From contig JAPWGK010000019.1 in assembly GCA_029641185.1 (NCBI GenBank), positions 496,001 to 560,000 of the forward strand: DNA of 64,000 nt. The letters are read 5' to 3'. Made by a program: the position numbers and the translations under genes. This stretch comes from Pseudofabraea citricarpa. Lineage: Eukaryota > Ascomycota > Leotiomycetes > Helotiales > Dermateaceae. Below are positions 31,846 through 43,548 of this stretch, piece by piece. The notes under the pieces were generated by a model that did not search any database, was not told where the DNA came from, and was given only the letters and a program-made list of their open reading frames with translations. The first letter of the stretch is position 1; every line of letters starts with the position of its first letter.

Positions 31846-32297
31846 AGTAATGCTGCGTCTGCTTCAAGGCTAGAAAGTCTGCTCTGTTTTGCAATATAAC
31901 GCCTCGGTTACGGTGTCTCTTCAATCGCTTGTGATCAACTATGGGGATATGATGCGGAACATAACCCCATTTGTAACTTTGTCGATTATTGTAGCTATTT
32001 CTTATAACCCGTAACTCAAAACTTGCCATTAGAAATTTGTTATCGTCGCTATGTAAAAATTGTTGCTAGTGAAAGTTGAGTTTCTAGTCTTGCTTCGGAA
32101 TCTAATCTTATCTGATACATCAATGCGGATCCGGTAAGTCAAAGACCTCCACCTCCACCTCTGGTATCCCATGCCTTGGCTGTGATATAACAAACCACTA
32201 CCACTCTCCCGCCCCAGGTAATAGACAGTTGCAACGTCCCTGGCACCTACAATCTCCGGGTCTCGACTGGCCCTCGCTACCTTACGGCTGGAGCAGA
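31846..32297. other. Intergenic
   Basis: About 450 bp between two co-oriented genes, with no gene or element recognised. GC content rises sharply from about 32200 into the next gene. An open frame back to 32229 starts with TTG and was not used. Confidence 0.5.
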
Positions 32298-33272
32298 ATG
32301 GCATCCGGGCCCGTAGAGCTTCCCAAACGGCGCGCCGACCCCTCATCCTCTTCAACAGCAACCGTCGCCAACAAACGACCTTGTACGTCCCCATGCAACG
32401 CAAGCGGCCTATCAAGGCCAAACGGGCCTCCGAGCATCCAAACCATCATCGACCTGCCCCTGGATGCCGTGTCGTCGCTCGCCAAAGCTGACCTGCGCCA
32501 GTACTTTCTTGCCTTGCAACAGTACGCCCAGAACCCATACCCACTCCCACGCGTGGTCGTCGCCGGTGGCTCGCCCTGTTCTGCCGCTCCTGCTCCTCCT
32601 TCTTCTTCCTCTCGCGCTGTGGACCTGCTCCCCTCCATCCTCAGGCTGCCGGTTGAGATCCGCGAGCAGATCTATCTCCATCTCCTCCCGCCGCCCAGAG
32701 AGCAGCCTGTGAAGGGACCGCACCCGCGGCAACTGCAGACCCACCTCCAGCTCACGCAGCTGTTCCCTCCCTCCATCCTTCTGGCGAACCGCCAGATCTA
32801 CCACGAGGTGATCCCCATCTTCTACGGAGCCCCCACGCAGACCGTGTCCATCAAGATAGACTACAACGTGTGGATCCACAAGACGGCCAGGTCGCCGCTG
32901 GTGCTGTGCCCTGCCATCCGCTCAGCGATCAAGCACCTGCACATCTCCATCCACCTCGGCTGCGAGAAGAGGAACAACCGGCCGGGCGACGTCGAGAAGG
33001 ACGCCCGCATCTCCGAGGTCCTGAGGGGCGTCAGGAAGACCAGGAAGTGGCTCGCCGAGGCCGATATCCAGAGCCTGCTGATCAGCTGGCAGGAACCCTC
33101 GCAGACCTACACCAGCGACCAGAAGAGAGCCGTCCTGGAAGGCTTGAAACCCTTGCGCCCCAAAAGGGTTTGTGCTGGTGAAATCAACTGGGGCCTCGAC
33201 TGGAACAGAAGCAGGAAGTTTAGGTTTCCTGTCGACTACCTCAAGGAGCTAGAGAGAGATTATGATAGCTGA
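32298..33272 (+). CDS. F-box-like / fungal repeat-family protein, single exon
   Basis: A single exon of 324 aa from the ATG at 32298. A Ser/Pro/Ala-rich N-terminal third is followed by LPSILRLPVEIREQIYLHLL, the F-box-like helix pair common in large fungal families, then PPSILLANRQIYHEVIPIFYG and a mixed C-terminal domain (VRKTRKWLAEADIQSLLISW, FPVDYLKELERDYDS). F-box proteins link substrates to SCF ubiquitin ligases, but many members of this group are uncharacterised. The reading frame is strikingly GC-rich with mostly G- or C-ending codons, unlike the adjacent P450 and pom152. Recent arrival or strong codon selection could explain that. Confidence 0.7.
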   Translation: MASGPVELPKRRADPSSSSTATVANKRPCTSPCNASGLSRPNGPPSIQTIIDLPLDAVSSLAKADLRQYFLALQQYAQNPYPLPRVVVAGGSPCSAAPAPPSSSSRAVDLLPSILRLPVEIREQIYLHLLPPPREQPVKGPHPRQLQTHLQLTQLFPPSILLANRQIYHEVIPIFYGAPTQTVSIKIDYNVWIHKTARSPLVLCPAIRSAIKHLHISIHLGCEKRNNRPGDVEKDARISEVLRGVRKTRKWLAEADIQSLLISWQEPSQTYTSDQKRAVLEGLKPLRPKRVCAGEINWGLDWNRSRKFRFPVDYLKELERDYDS

Positions 33273-33730
33273 CCAGGACCTCATAAAATCAGTAAGACGT
33301 GTTTTGTACGCAGATCAACCGTAGATAGCCAGTGGTTTCTTCAAAATTTTGTATTTAGAATTCTATACCTCCAAACTTGTATATTTCAGGTGACATCTAT
33401 CTAGATATGTCAACTTAAAGACTTCAATATTTGCATTTCCGTTGCGCTTGGTCTTTTGCTCTTATTTACCTACCTAGATAGGCAAGTGATTATACACCAA
33501 CAATATAATGATTGTTTTGACACAGGCACTATTTTAATCTATATCATGATACGTGTGGATGCGAGCATAGGCATATCTTGTTTTGATGAGCAAGGTTTCA
33601 TGTGGCTGTAAATGTGCTATTATTTTTTGTTTCTACAGTGACTCCTTAATACATATGAAATGGAAGATCCCCCCAGAAGTTACCCACAACCAAACGCCGC
33701 GCTGATGCAAAACAATCCAACACTAGCTTT
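33273..33730. other. Convergent 3' intergenic region
   Basis: About 460 bp between two stop codons, AT-rich, with a short TACCTACCTAGATAGG run at 33467-33482. No gene was seen. Confidence 0.5.
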
Positions 33731-36700
33731 TCAAAACTGCAGCAGCTTCTGCCCGCTGCCTTTAGCTTCAGCTCTGTGAGTGGAGAATGAACAATATTTA
33801 TCCTTGATTGCCACTACCTCATAAGTACCTTCCTGAGACGACTGGATAATCTTGCTATATTCATGCGAGACTTCGTGCCGTGTCTCCAGCACTTGAGATT
33901 TGTGACCCTTCCGAGCATTGGTACTTCTTGTGTATGTAAATTCGAAGGGAGGCGTCCCCCAGAATTCGAATAAGAGTTCTGCCTCGCCTCCTTCGTGGAT
34001 ATCGACTTCGACCTGTCTGCCTTTGCTGATCTTGACACTCGGCATCTCGTGTATGACTTTCGTAATCTCAGTCCTTGCTTTGCATTCGCTAGCCTTGTCT
34101 GAGACTGCGGTGATGGTAAAATCTCCTGGCTTTTCAGCAATACGCTTGAAGTTTGTGTTTGGTGATTTTGCTTTCCTTTGAACACCCTCAAATGTATAAA
34201 ATATTTCAAATGGAGCAGTTCCAGAGAGCGTATATGAAATGCGGTCACCGACACAGTAATCCGTGCGAGAATCCAATGGATAGATGGTTGGAACATCATA
34301 TACCTGAACCTGGACATGTGGAGCCCCATACTCGGTTTTCTGTTGGCAACCGTGTGCATCACGCACTTTCCGAACACTGACTTGATGAACACCTAACGAA
34401 AGCACTCGGTGGGGAATTCTAAAATCATAATGCTTCGAATCTATGTTTGGGATTTTCACCGTTTCCGGCCGTGCGCTGTTTTGGTGTTTGATATCAACCT
34501 CGAGGTAGAATGGCGGTTGCCCTTCTAGCGTGATAGGTATGACCTCGTCTCCGGCCAACTCTTCCTTACAATATTTGTAGGATTGCCCTGGTTTTGTGAA
34601 GTATGCGGATGGCTTTCGATAAACCCTTTGCTCGAGGATAAGGGGAGTAAACCTTTTAGAATCATGATCATAAAGATTATCGGACAGTTCTGTGAACTTG
34701 TACTCATATGTACCGGCTTTGCTTGTATCCATAGCAATGGTAGCCAGACCGAGCCCGGCGTCAAAGGCTTTGTTACCAAGAGAGCCAGAACCATGCTCAG
34801 GCTTGTGGCGAACTTGATACTTGACATTATATGGCGGAGATCCTATTAAAGTAATTAGTGGCCAATAGAAGTTGAATGACTGGCACCATCCACTTACCTA
34901 TTAGATTGACTTCGACCGCGTCAACATCGGCTTCACAGACCTCGCGTTTTATGTACTTCTCGCCATCCGGGATAGTAACCGCAGTGTCAGCTAGCTTAAT
35001 TTGTGGTCTAGCGAGCCAGTCTACCATAAACTTGGAAGCCTTTTGATCAACTGTTCCTGGACACTGATCATCATGGACATCAACTATTTCGTATTGACCA
35101 CTACGATCGACGTTAATAATATCGTTGTTGTAAAGAGCCATCTTCTGCATGATATTGCCATCCGTATCATGAAGGTTTCTATATTTGACGGACCAGGGAG
35201 GAAGACCAGTCAAGCGTAGTGGTAGCGGAATTTTCTTGCCCTCAATTGTCAATGTGTTGTACTTGCCATCAAGCTGGCCAAATGAAGCCCTTGGCCTCTG
35301 ACGCCTGACTGATATCTTAGCCTCCCCATTCAAGAAAATTTTGCAGCCTGTCTTATCTTGGACGCTGACAAGAGCAAGCGTATACTCGCCACCATTTACT
35401 AGAGGCTCTGTCTTAATCATATAAGCATCACTTTCAATGCCTGTCACACGGTCTTTCTTGCGTTTCCCATCATGAATAAGCTCATACTCCAAGGTGAAAG
35501 GCTGCTCTCCAGAAAGTTCGACTTCCAGATTGACTGGCTCTTCTATGCATGCAGGAATGACAGTATCCGTATGTCTTAGGTAGGCAGAGGCTGGTGGTTT
35601 AACGTCTTGTTCTAACGTAAGTGCCTTGCCCGTCAAACTGTGGGCCTTGTAAACATGATCGTCTATGCTTGTAAACCTGTACTTAAAGTGCCCAGCGTCT
35701 TTGGGTTTTAATTCAAGTTGATGGCGTAATCCGAAAACATCCACTTGTTCATATTGGGTTCTGCCCCTGGTCGTTATATCATACCGCACGGTGAAAGGAG
35801 GAGTACCGATAAGATCGAGATCAACGAGAAGCCCAATAGAGTTCCCAGCACATTTGTCGTGGATGTTCTCGGCGCTTATAGTGAGTTCTGGCTCGGGAGG
35901 ATTGATAAGTAGGCAGGATGCAGGCTCCTTCACCTCGCCTTCACAGAAATTGTTCCGTACGCCAGTCAAGGTATACAAACCAGCTTCCTTTATGTGGGGC
36001 TTGCTCTGCGTATTTTTAGCAGTGAACTCCTGTACTGTTGACTCGTCGCCATGGTCACCAGCTGAGTTCAAAGAGTTCAGAGATGAGAATTTCCACGCAA
36101 CGGTATGCGAAGAGTCTTCAACAACACGTCCAGGAGACCCTAGCTTAATAGGAAGTGATGCCGACTTGTGATTTGCGACCATTATAGGGTTTCGTGAATC
36201 GCAACCAGATAATTTGACAAGAGGCCGCTCATGGATCGTGAAGCCATGCTCGAGATTGGAGTCTTTTGGATAAAGATGTTCACCATCCTCGCCGCGAGCA
36301 GAGAAGTTTGCAATATTCCCTGTAGCATCGTGTATCTCGTCAATAGAATAGAGCCATTTGCCGCTAGTTGTCATGGACTCATTGAGACGTACAACTATCT
36401 TTTGAGGCCGAGCCCAGGAAACATCCTGGCTTCCTGGTACTACGAGTTGGCTGGCTGCGGTCGAACCCAAAAGTGGCGAGGCAAAATTTTCTGGCTGTAT
36501 GCTTTGGAAGTGAAAACTTGTATCCTCTTTATTCACAGTTCGACTGTATACAATCTTTAGAGGTGGCGTGCCTTCGACTTCTATTGTAAGATCAGAAAGA
36601 TCACCTAGACATTTGTTGGAGGCTTCTGATTTGACTATAGCTTTAGGGCATGCCACAACTAGTGTGTCTGACATCCTTCGTTGCACCTCTAGCTTCGACT

Positions 36701-37668
36701 GATCAATGATCTTGTAAAGACGGTATAATCCAGGCTTCTTGACCGTATAATCGAGAACATTTACACCTGACGCGCCATTGGATTTACTAGCAAGCTTTTG
36801 GAAACCTCTCAATTCCTTCTTCTTGAGTTGAATAGTCTCATTGACATTGGTATCAAAATCAATTCGTAGTAGCTCGATGTGCATTGGGATTGTCTCGTTG
36901 AAGTGTATTGGTATTTTTACCGATGGATGGCTACTGTCGACACAGAATGGTAGACGGTCTGGGTTCATGGTTGCGGACCTAGGAATAAGTTTAGCATGGT
37001 ACAGCAAAGGAGTGTAAGAGAGTTCTTACCCTTCCGGGAGGATATTTATGATCTGCCTTCCCATGATAAGGGACGAGTTATGTAGAATATTTGCTGGCTT
37101 AACCCGGTTTTCCGAGATGGAGATTTCCCGATCATAGAGGGTCTTTGTTAGGAAGATGAGTGGCCCTTCTATTGGTAACTGGCTTGTTGTTAGTAAAGCG
37201 TTCTTCGTTGCCCTGCCGGGGCGCGATGCTTACAGGAATTCTGAACATGAGCATGCCGTTCAAAACAGCATGAAGCACAAACAGCCCAGTGACTACTGGG
37301 CGAGACCATTCAAGCCAAGGTATCCGCAACTCAGGCACACCAAACAAAAAGCACGCATCGATGGCAATCCATTTTAGGAATAACCAGAAAGACTCCGTAT
37401 CATCCTCAATAAGACCAGACCAGTCGTACAAACGCCAGGCCAGCAATAACACATATGCAGCCACCGTGTACATACGCTGGCTGGGTGCATCAACGAGGTT
37501 CACAGGAATGAGTGGTGTGTTGGCTGGGCTTGTTGCTGATGTTGCTTGAGGAAGATCGGGTAGTGCTGAGCGTACTCGAGGGCCATCTTGAGCAGGTGTT
37601 TCCGTGCTCCTTCGACCACTAGCTGGAGTCGAAGGAAAGGAAGAGCGCAGGCGCGGAGTTCCGTTCAT
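33731..37668 (-). CDS. pom152: Nuclear pore membrane protein POM152
   Basis: Exons 37668-37234, 37178-37030, 36978-34898 and 34842-33731 encode 1258 aa, close to the usual 1250-1340. Pom152 is the integral ring nucleoporin whose lumenal part forms a belt around the pore. The N-terminal segment (1-70) is Ser/Pro/Arg-rich. Hydrophobic stretches follow: [36 protein letters not shown] and [18 protein letters not shown]. The long remainder is a chain of Ig-like repeats, each with a G-x-PPF strand ([50 protein letters not shown]) and a later G-x-Y turn. The frame stays open upstream to 38010 without a conserved start, so [10 protein letters not shown] at 37668 was chosen. Intron 1 has a perfect TACTAAC branch site. 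Confidence 0.95.
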
Positions 37669-38698
37669 GGCATACTCTGCGACGCAGGTCAAAGTCTCTC
37701 TGGACCCTCCAGTACGAGTATGGTCTCCCGAGCTCGGGGGCAGGGTGACAGAAGCCTGCTTTATCCAGCTGTGAGTCTTCGTAGGCAACAGATGGGATCG
37801 CGTGAAGGAGGGTAGCCTGGGTCTTGGGCAACAGCTCGAATGATCGTGGGGCTGGAGACGGTGCCGGAGGTAGGATTTGTTGATCTCGTCTGTTGCCTTT
37901 GATCTTCGCGCTTGACGACGCGACACGGCACTTTTTTTCTGTCGAGATGCCTGGCTCACGTGGCTAGTAACAGCCAGCAACCAGACGGAAGGTGGAAACC
38001 TAGAAGGCAAATGCTCGCTGCTTTTCTCCTACAACTGTATTTTAACCTCGGCAATTGATTGTAGTTTGGTTGTTATAAAGGAGGTTCAAACTATCATCTG
38101 CTTTCTTAAAACCTAAGTATTCAAACAACCTCCTCCTGTCAAAAGGATATAAAGAAGATCGAAACATACAACTAGAACCAGTCATACATTACTCAAAAAG
38201 AATACGACACCTAAAGTATCCCACAATTCAAAAGCATATATCAACTAGAAAGTATGTCATCTCCACACAAGATATAACAAACAAACAGCAATCTGCCTAG
38301 ATACTTATTAAGGTAATTGAAATATGCCGGGGCTACTTTTCCCCTCTGGCACGTGATCGCACTGTTCCAGCTATTGGCATACAAACAGATGGATCAGAGG
38401 CCTTATAATCATCTGCAAACACGCAGCGGCTAGTGTTGTCAATATCACAAGGCGATCGTCTCGTCTCGTGTGCGGTGACAACAACATCAACTCGCTCACT
38501 CATTCTCCCGCTTTCCAACACAGCACCTCCACCACCTCCACCACCTGCACCTCCAATTCTGCCATCCAGTTTATGTCGTCCAGTGTGTCTTAAATCTGCA
38601 GTTATTCGGTCAGCCCGTTTAGACCGGCAACTAAGTCGACATGAGATGAATGCCAATGCGGCCAGCTGCTAGCGATCTTCGTTGTTCTCCATTGTGCC
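37669..38698. other. Divergent intergenic region pom152 / UCH gene
   Basis: About 1 kb. The pom152-proximal part stays open in frame and is probably its 5' UTR. An A-rich degenerate repeat zone fills 38090-38290, and a CCACCT run lies at about 38525-38555. Confidence 0.5.
38090..38290. repeat. Degenerate A-rich short-repeat zone
   Basis: AAAAGNAT and CAACTAGAA-like words recur every 15-25 bp on the + strand. See also 26840-27115 and 42840-43025. No coding potential. Confidence 0.35.
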
Positions 38699-40392
38699 AT
38701 GGATGAAGCATGGCAACCTCCCACCACGGGGGCAGAACGTGGACGGCGACGCTCATCCCGCTTATCCTCAGCATCAAAGAGTGAAGTGTCCGAGAAGGAC
38801 GCGCAGTCAATTGGAGAATCAAAACAACCAAACGAGAGCCAACCTAGACGCAGCAACCGACAACGCAAGCCACCCGCAAATACCGAGCCCGCGGAATCTA
38901 TCGAGGAGCTCTTGAAGCCATTGACAGACGAGGAGCGAAACAACTGGAAGGGATGGGTAGAATTAGAGTCTGACCCAGTGAGCATTCCCGACTAACTTTC
39001 CAGCTTAGATAAATTCCCTACTAATTTTGGCAAAGGCTCTGTTCAATCACGTTTTACGAGAATATGGAGTTAAAGATGTCAAAATTCAAGAAGTTCTCAG
39101 CTTAGACGATGAGATGCTAGACGATCTTCCGTAAGAAGATGATTGATTGCCCCGACACCTTGTAACCTGCTAACTATTCCAGAATGCCAATATATGGATT
39201 GGTGTTTCTCTTCAAGTACAGGGACAGTGATTCGGAGGAGGAGGAACAAACCCTGACCTGTCCAGATCATGTTTGGTTCGCGAATCAGGTCAGTAAATCA
39301 TGTCAAGCCATTTATTGAAGACCCCTCATCAAGAATTAGACAACAGCAAGTGCATGTGCCACAGTTGCCTTGCTCAATATTGTCATGAATGTCCCAGAGA
39401 TAAACCTTGGACCTGAATTGAGTGCCTTCAGGGATACCACAGAGTCTCTGAGCCCAGCACGTCGTGGATACAAGCTCGGACATAATAGCTTCATTCGAAG
39501 GATCCATAATTCCTCTGCACGGTAAGCACACGTCTATGTCACTGTACTCCGAATTCTGATCATATGGCTTGCAGGAGAATAGATATTCGGAATGCTGATC
39601 TTGCATTGGCAAACGAGGTTGCAGAATGGGAAAAGGCTCAGAAGGCCAAAAAGAGGAAGGCCAAAGGCCGGAAGAAAACAACTAAAAAGCTGAGTGAGGA
39701 TGACGAGCCGGGATTCCATTTTATCGCCTATGTACCCATAAATGGCGAGGTGTGGCGGCTAGATGGGCTGCAAAGGATGCCAGTGAATCTTGGTACGGTA
39801 GCTGTTTTTCACTCCGTGGCTGAAATTTACCACTAACCATCAAGTAGGAGGACATGGAAACAGATGGGTGGCCGCTGCACGCGAAAACATACACCAACGT
39901 ATTGGCCAATATGATGAAGATGGCTTACAATTTAACCTGCTCGCACTGTGCAGAAGTCCTTTACAGCAGATTCCAGGGGAGCTAGCTCAAATTCAATGCT
40001 CCATTGCCGCTGTGGAAGGCAAGCTTAACTCTTTGATACCTGACTGGAAGGCCTTTTTAGAAGTCAGCAAATCACCAGCTTCTATGGATCTTGACGACGC
40101 GTACGGCATAACCAAGGAAATTTTATCTGCTGCCTGCGTGTCCCAGTCAGTTCAGAGGCGACTTGCAAATGTGGAAGCAGATCCAGGTCAATTACTAGAA
40201 TTATACAAAGAGTTGACACAACATCAAGACCAACTTCGACTATCGTATGTACAGGAAGTGGCCCTCGTAAGCCAAGAAAATGAGCAGGTAACTACTGGTT
40301 ATATTGACTATACACCTTTGATACATGCTTCGATGGAGGCACTTGCAGAAGCCAATATATGGGATGAAATTTTGCAGGGAATGCAAGACTAG
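38699..40392 (+). CDS. Ubiquitin C-terminal hydrolase, UCH37/BAP1 type (peptidase C12)
   Basis: Six exons, 38699-38977, 39036-39130, 39183-39288, 39340-39521, 39575-39792 and 39848-40392, encode 474 aa. A basic Ser/Arg-rich N-terminal tail of about 75 residues precedes the UCH domain. The active site is complete: oxyanion Gln and catalytic Cys in NQTTASACAT, six residues apart as in UCH37, His in FHFIAYVPINGEVWRLDG and Asp in the same segment. A Lys-rich crossover-loop insertion (AQKAKKRKAKGRKKTTKK) lies between Cys and His. The C-terminal half is helical, as expected for the UCH37-like extension (ULD) that binds proteasome or Polycomb partners in animals. The N-terminal tail and loop suggest a nuclear role, by inference. 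Confidence 0.93.
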
Positions 40393-40594
40393 CTGCCTTT
40401 ATTTTTGAAAGAAGAAAAAAACCCCTCAAAAGGTTTCTAAAGGCAAGTAGGTACGGCTTAGTTGCCACTTATATTGAGTACACCTTGTAACAACGAAGAT
40501 AGCTTGGCAACAAGGAATTCAAATGCAACGATGCCACAGCTTTTATTCCTCAATGGTTAATTCTATTTTCTCGGTATTAATGCTCACAACTTGA

Positions 40595-42595
40595 TCAATC
40601 CTCCGGGTATTCGTCTCGAATATTAGAAACAAAGACATTGTGCTGGGGATCCCAACGCTTAAAGTACTGGCCTGCAAAGCTCATCAATGCTGCAGGCAAT
40701 ACTGGCTGAATTATCTCCACGTTTTCCGCAGCTACATAGCGGATGCTTGTATCTTCCACACTATAACGCAGGTTTCAGTCAGTTAAGTGCCGATAAAGGG
40801 GGCTGGTCAATTCACTCACAGGGCATGATAGAAACTTTGGTTCTCGCCTCGTGTTAAGTTGTGCACTTGATTTTGTACTCTCCAATCCGAATTCATGCCG
40901 CACTCTTTATCCCATCCCGTAATGACGGCTGTATATCCGTATCTTTTATGACGGAAAACTTGTCCGACTTTGTATTGTATCTCACGGCACCCCGCACTGT
41001 TCCGTGAGTGGACCGGCTTGGGCATTGCATCCCCCTGCCGAATCACCCGTAGCGTTTCGTACAACTGTGCGAGATGGCCGTTCGCCAGGCTATCGAATGG
41101 TGAGCATATATATCGCTCTACCAAAGACACATCCATTGGAAAACCCCGTTCAAATCGCTCTAGGATCATGGACAAAACCGGCTGTCGATGGCCATCAAGC
41201 TGTGTGATCGGATTTGCTAGCATAAAACTGGCCCATATAGCTGAGTAGTAGGCATTTTCCAGGTCCACAAACGGATTACCATATAGTTGGATTTCAGGAT
41301 GGCCAGTGTTGTTCCCTTGTTGACGTGTGAAGTCAGATACGGCGGTCACAATGTTTCTAGACATCCGTAGAACTAGTTTCGTGGGATCCGAATGTGTTAA
41401 GAAATGATTAAAATGCTCAGGCATGACGCCCCAGGAAGTGAGAAAGCTCTTGAGGTTCTGGACGGGAATCTCAGAACTGGTTCGAAAGGGATCCAAGTAC
41501 ATAGGCTCTGCACTCTCCCCGGGTGGCAGGGTTCTCCCATCCAAGTCCTCTTGGGCATTTGGATAAACTATAACATGGATGTGTGTAGGAATTTCAACAC
41601 AGTGTGCGTCCACGCTAATTCTCTGTGCCACAGCACAGAAAATGGCAGCAGAAATGAGAGGTAAAGATGCATGTTCCTCGTGCTGTAGAGCAATACCAAT
41701 GTAATTATTCTTCAAGTTGTGATATGAAAGATCTGATGCAATACCAGTCAAGTTGTGTGCTCGGAGGAAGGTGACGATGGCGATCGCTTTGTCCCGCGTA
41801 CACATCTCATCTAACAATACAACCTCTTTGCGGAGGTCCATCACTAACTGGTCAAGCATTTCCGTGACCTGCGTTGTGTTATGAGATAATGTTTGATTAA
41901 TTATTGCAGGATGAGTATAACATACCTCGAGTAGATCGCCACGTTGGTCGTGTAATATGAATAGATCAAAGCACGTCAGAGCTCTCTCGAGTGTGATGTT
42001 TATACCTCTGCGAAGCTTGAACCACTCTGCAAGAGCCTCAGAACGGTGGAGGTGGTCAAGGACAGCATTACTGTAGAATCTTGGGGGGCAGTTTAGCCAT
42101 ATATCAAAAGTGATCCAGCATTCAAACTCACCTCCGAGCAAGCACATCACTTGCATGATCATCGGTCCGACAGTGCTGCAGCAGTACGTCTTTGGCATCA
42201 TATCCAAACTCGGCAATCTGCTGGAACTTGGCAATTCGTCCAACCTGACCTTCCAGAATGCTATCTAGCAAGCGGTTCGTTTGATGGGCCACCTGCTGCC
42301 TGTGTAGGAAGAGTAACCTCCAGTCTACATCGCCCACTGCTCCTTTCAGCTTCTGAGCAATGCGATGCTTTCGGTTCCAGTACAGAAACTCGACACGACA
42401 ATGGTAACGCCAGAGCAGAGGTTCATTGCTGGCGCGAGATAGTCGCCTCGATACACGCTGGATGCTACGAAGGGTGTCACACGGAGGTACGTAGTACAGG
42501 ATTTGCTGGAGTACTTCATCAGGGAGTCTGTCAAAGGCGCAAAGTAGTGGGGAATCATCGGTGGTGCTCATCCTCGTAGAAGTGCGGGCAGTCAT
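40595..42595 (-). CDS. F-box protein with SirB1-like transglutaminase and YccV-like domains (FBXO21 type)
   Basis: Exons 42595-42132, 42079-40820 and 40760-40595 encode 629 aa. In order: an F-box (FDRLPDEVLQQILYYV at about 21-65), a SirB1/transglutaminase-like region (about 150-420, with ERALTCFDLFIL and LKNNYIGIALQHEEHASLPL), and a C-terminal YccV/hemimethylated-DNA-binding-like domain (about 520-610, KVGQVFRHKRYGYTAVITGW and WRVQNQV). The same order occurs in human FBXO21, an SCF substrate receptor; the human partners cannot be assumed. ATG 42595 precedes a second in-frame ATG at 42571. The first exon splits before RFYSNAVLDHL with canonical sites. Its 3' end is 202 bp from the stop of the convergent UCH gene. 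Confidence 0.9.
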
Positions 42596-43548
42596 GGCGA
42601 AGAACAAAGCGGGCTGTGGGGATGAAGTGCCTTACTGAGTCGTGTCAAGAGTGTGATTGTTGCAGATATGGGAAGTGTGCACAGAGATTGAGAGAATCGA
42701 GGGGATAGTCGTTGTCGTCATGGGTGTCACACAGAGCACAAGAGGGAGAAAGTTGGGGTTTGGGGGGGATAAAGGCGCGGTGCGGGCGGCCGATGGGCGG
42801 TCGCTGTTATACCGGGTTCTCTTTAGTAAGCAGCTTTTGCTTTTGAATCGTTAAAATGCTTTTAAGTTGTCAAGTGTTTCTAAGTCGTCAAGTGCTTTCA
42901 AGCTGTGAGGTAGCTTATTTTTGTCAAGTTCTTTGACCAAGTGCTGTTTAAGTAGTGAGATGTTATCGAGCTATTAAGTGCTCATTAAGTTGTTAAATGC
43001 TTTTCAGATGTTGGGTGGCTTTTCGTTACAGGCTACTTTTTAGCTATTGGAGAGTTACTTTCTCGAATGCCAACAAAGAGAATCATGGAAACATGTTTCG
43101 ATTCAAATAGCAACTTAACAAGAAAAGGAAAATAGTGCCAGATGCCATGGGTTGTGGGCTTTTTGTTTGCCCAAGGGTGCTTCAACATATTTAGTTTTCT
43201 ACTTTTTTCCGGCGCTGGACTGCACCGGCGTGACTTGCTACTAGTAGTAACCCTCACCATCATCCTCACACCCATCCACCTCCACCCACTTATATATACA
43301 CAAATATATCCTCCTCGTCTTGGATCCCCCTCAGCAGTCTGGCACCCACGCACCCGCACGGTATCTCATACCGCCTTTTAACCCTCCAACCCTCCACCCC
43401 CAAAGCTTATCCCCCACGCCGGCCGCCTTGGCCATCTGCGCTCATCCTTGCAGCGGCACTCTAGACGCTACGAGCAGGCCAGTTCCCAGCATCACAAATT
43501 TTCCCGTCTGTGAATCTGGCCCATGTATCTGGCACATGAATCTGGCCC
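42596..43548. other. Divergent intergenic region F-box / SPX-RING
   Basis: About 950 bp. It contains the degenerate AAGTGCTTTTAAGTTGTCAAG zone at 42840-43025 and a pyrimidine-rich stretch (43250-43450) that looks like the SPX-RING promoter and leader. No gene was seen. Confidence 0.55.
42840..43025 (-). repeat. Degenerate ~18-20 bp tandem repeat zone
   Basis: About eight imperfect units resembling AAGTGCTTTTAAGTTGTC on the + strand; on the - strand they read AAAAGCATTTAACAACTT and GAGCACTTAATAGCT. The AAGCATTT core is shared with the zone at 26840-27115. Confidence 0.6.

Noticed and set aside
30105..33272. P450 and F-box-like gene as part of a secondary-metabolite cluster
   Set aside because: No backbone synthase, transporter or pathway regulator in the window; the P450 is of the CYP52-like assimilation type.
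37669..38010. Extended POM152 N-terminus from 38010
   Set aside because: The open frame upstream has no conserved start; [10 protein letters not shown] matches the family opening. The extension is likely 5' UTR.
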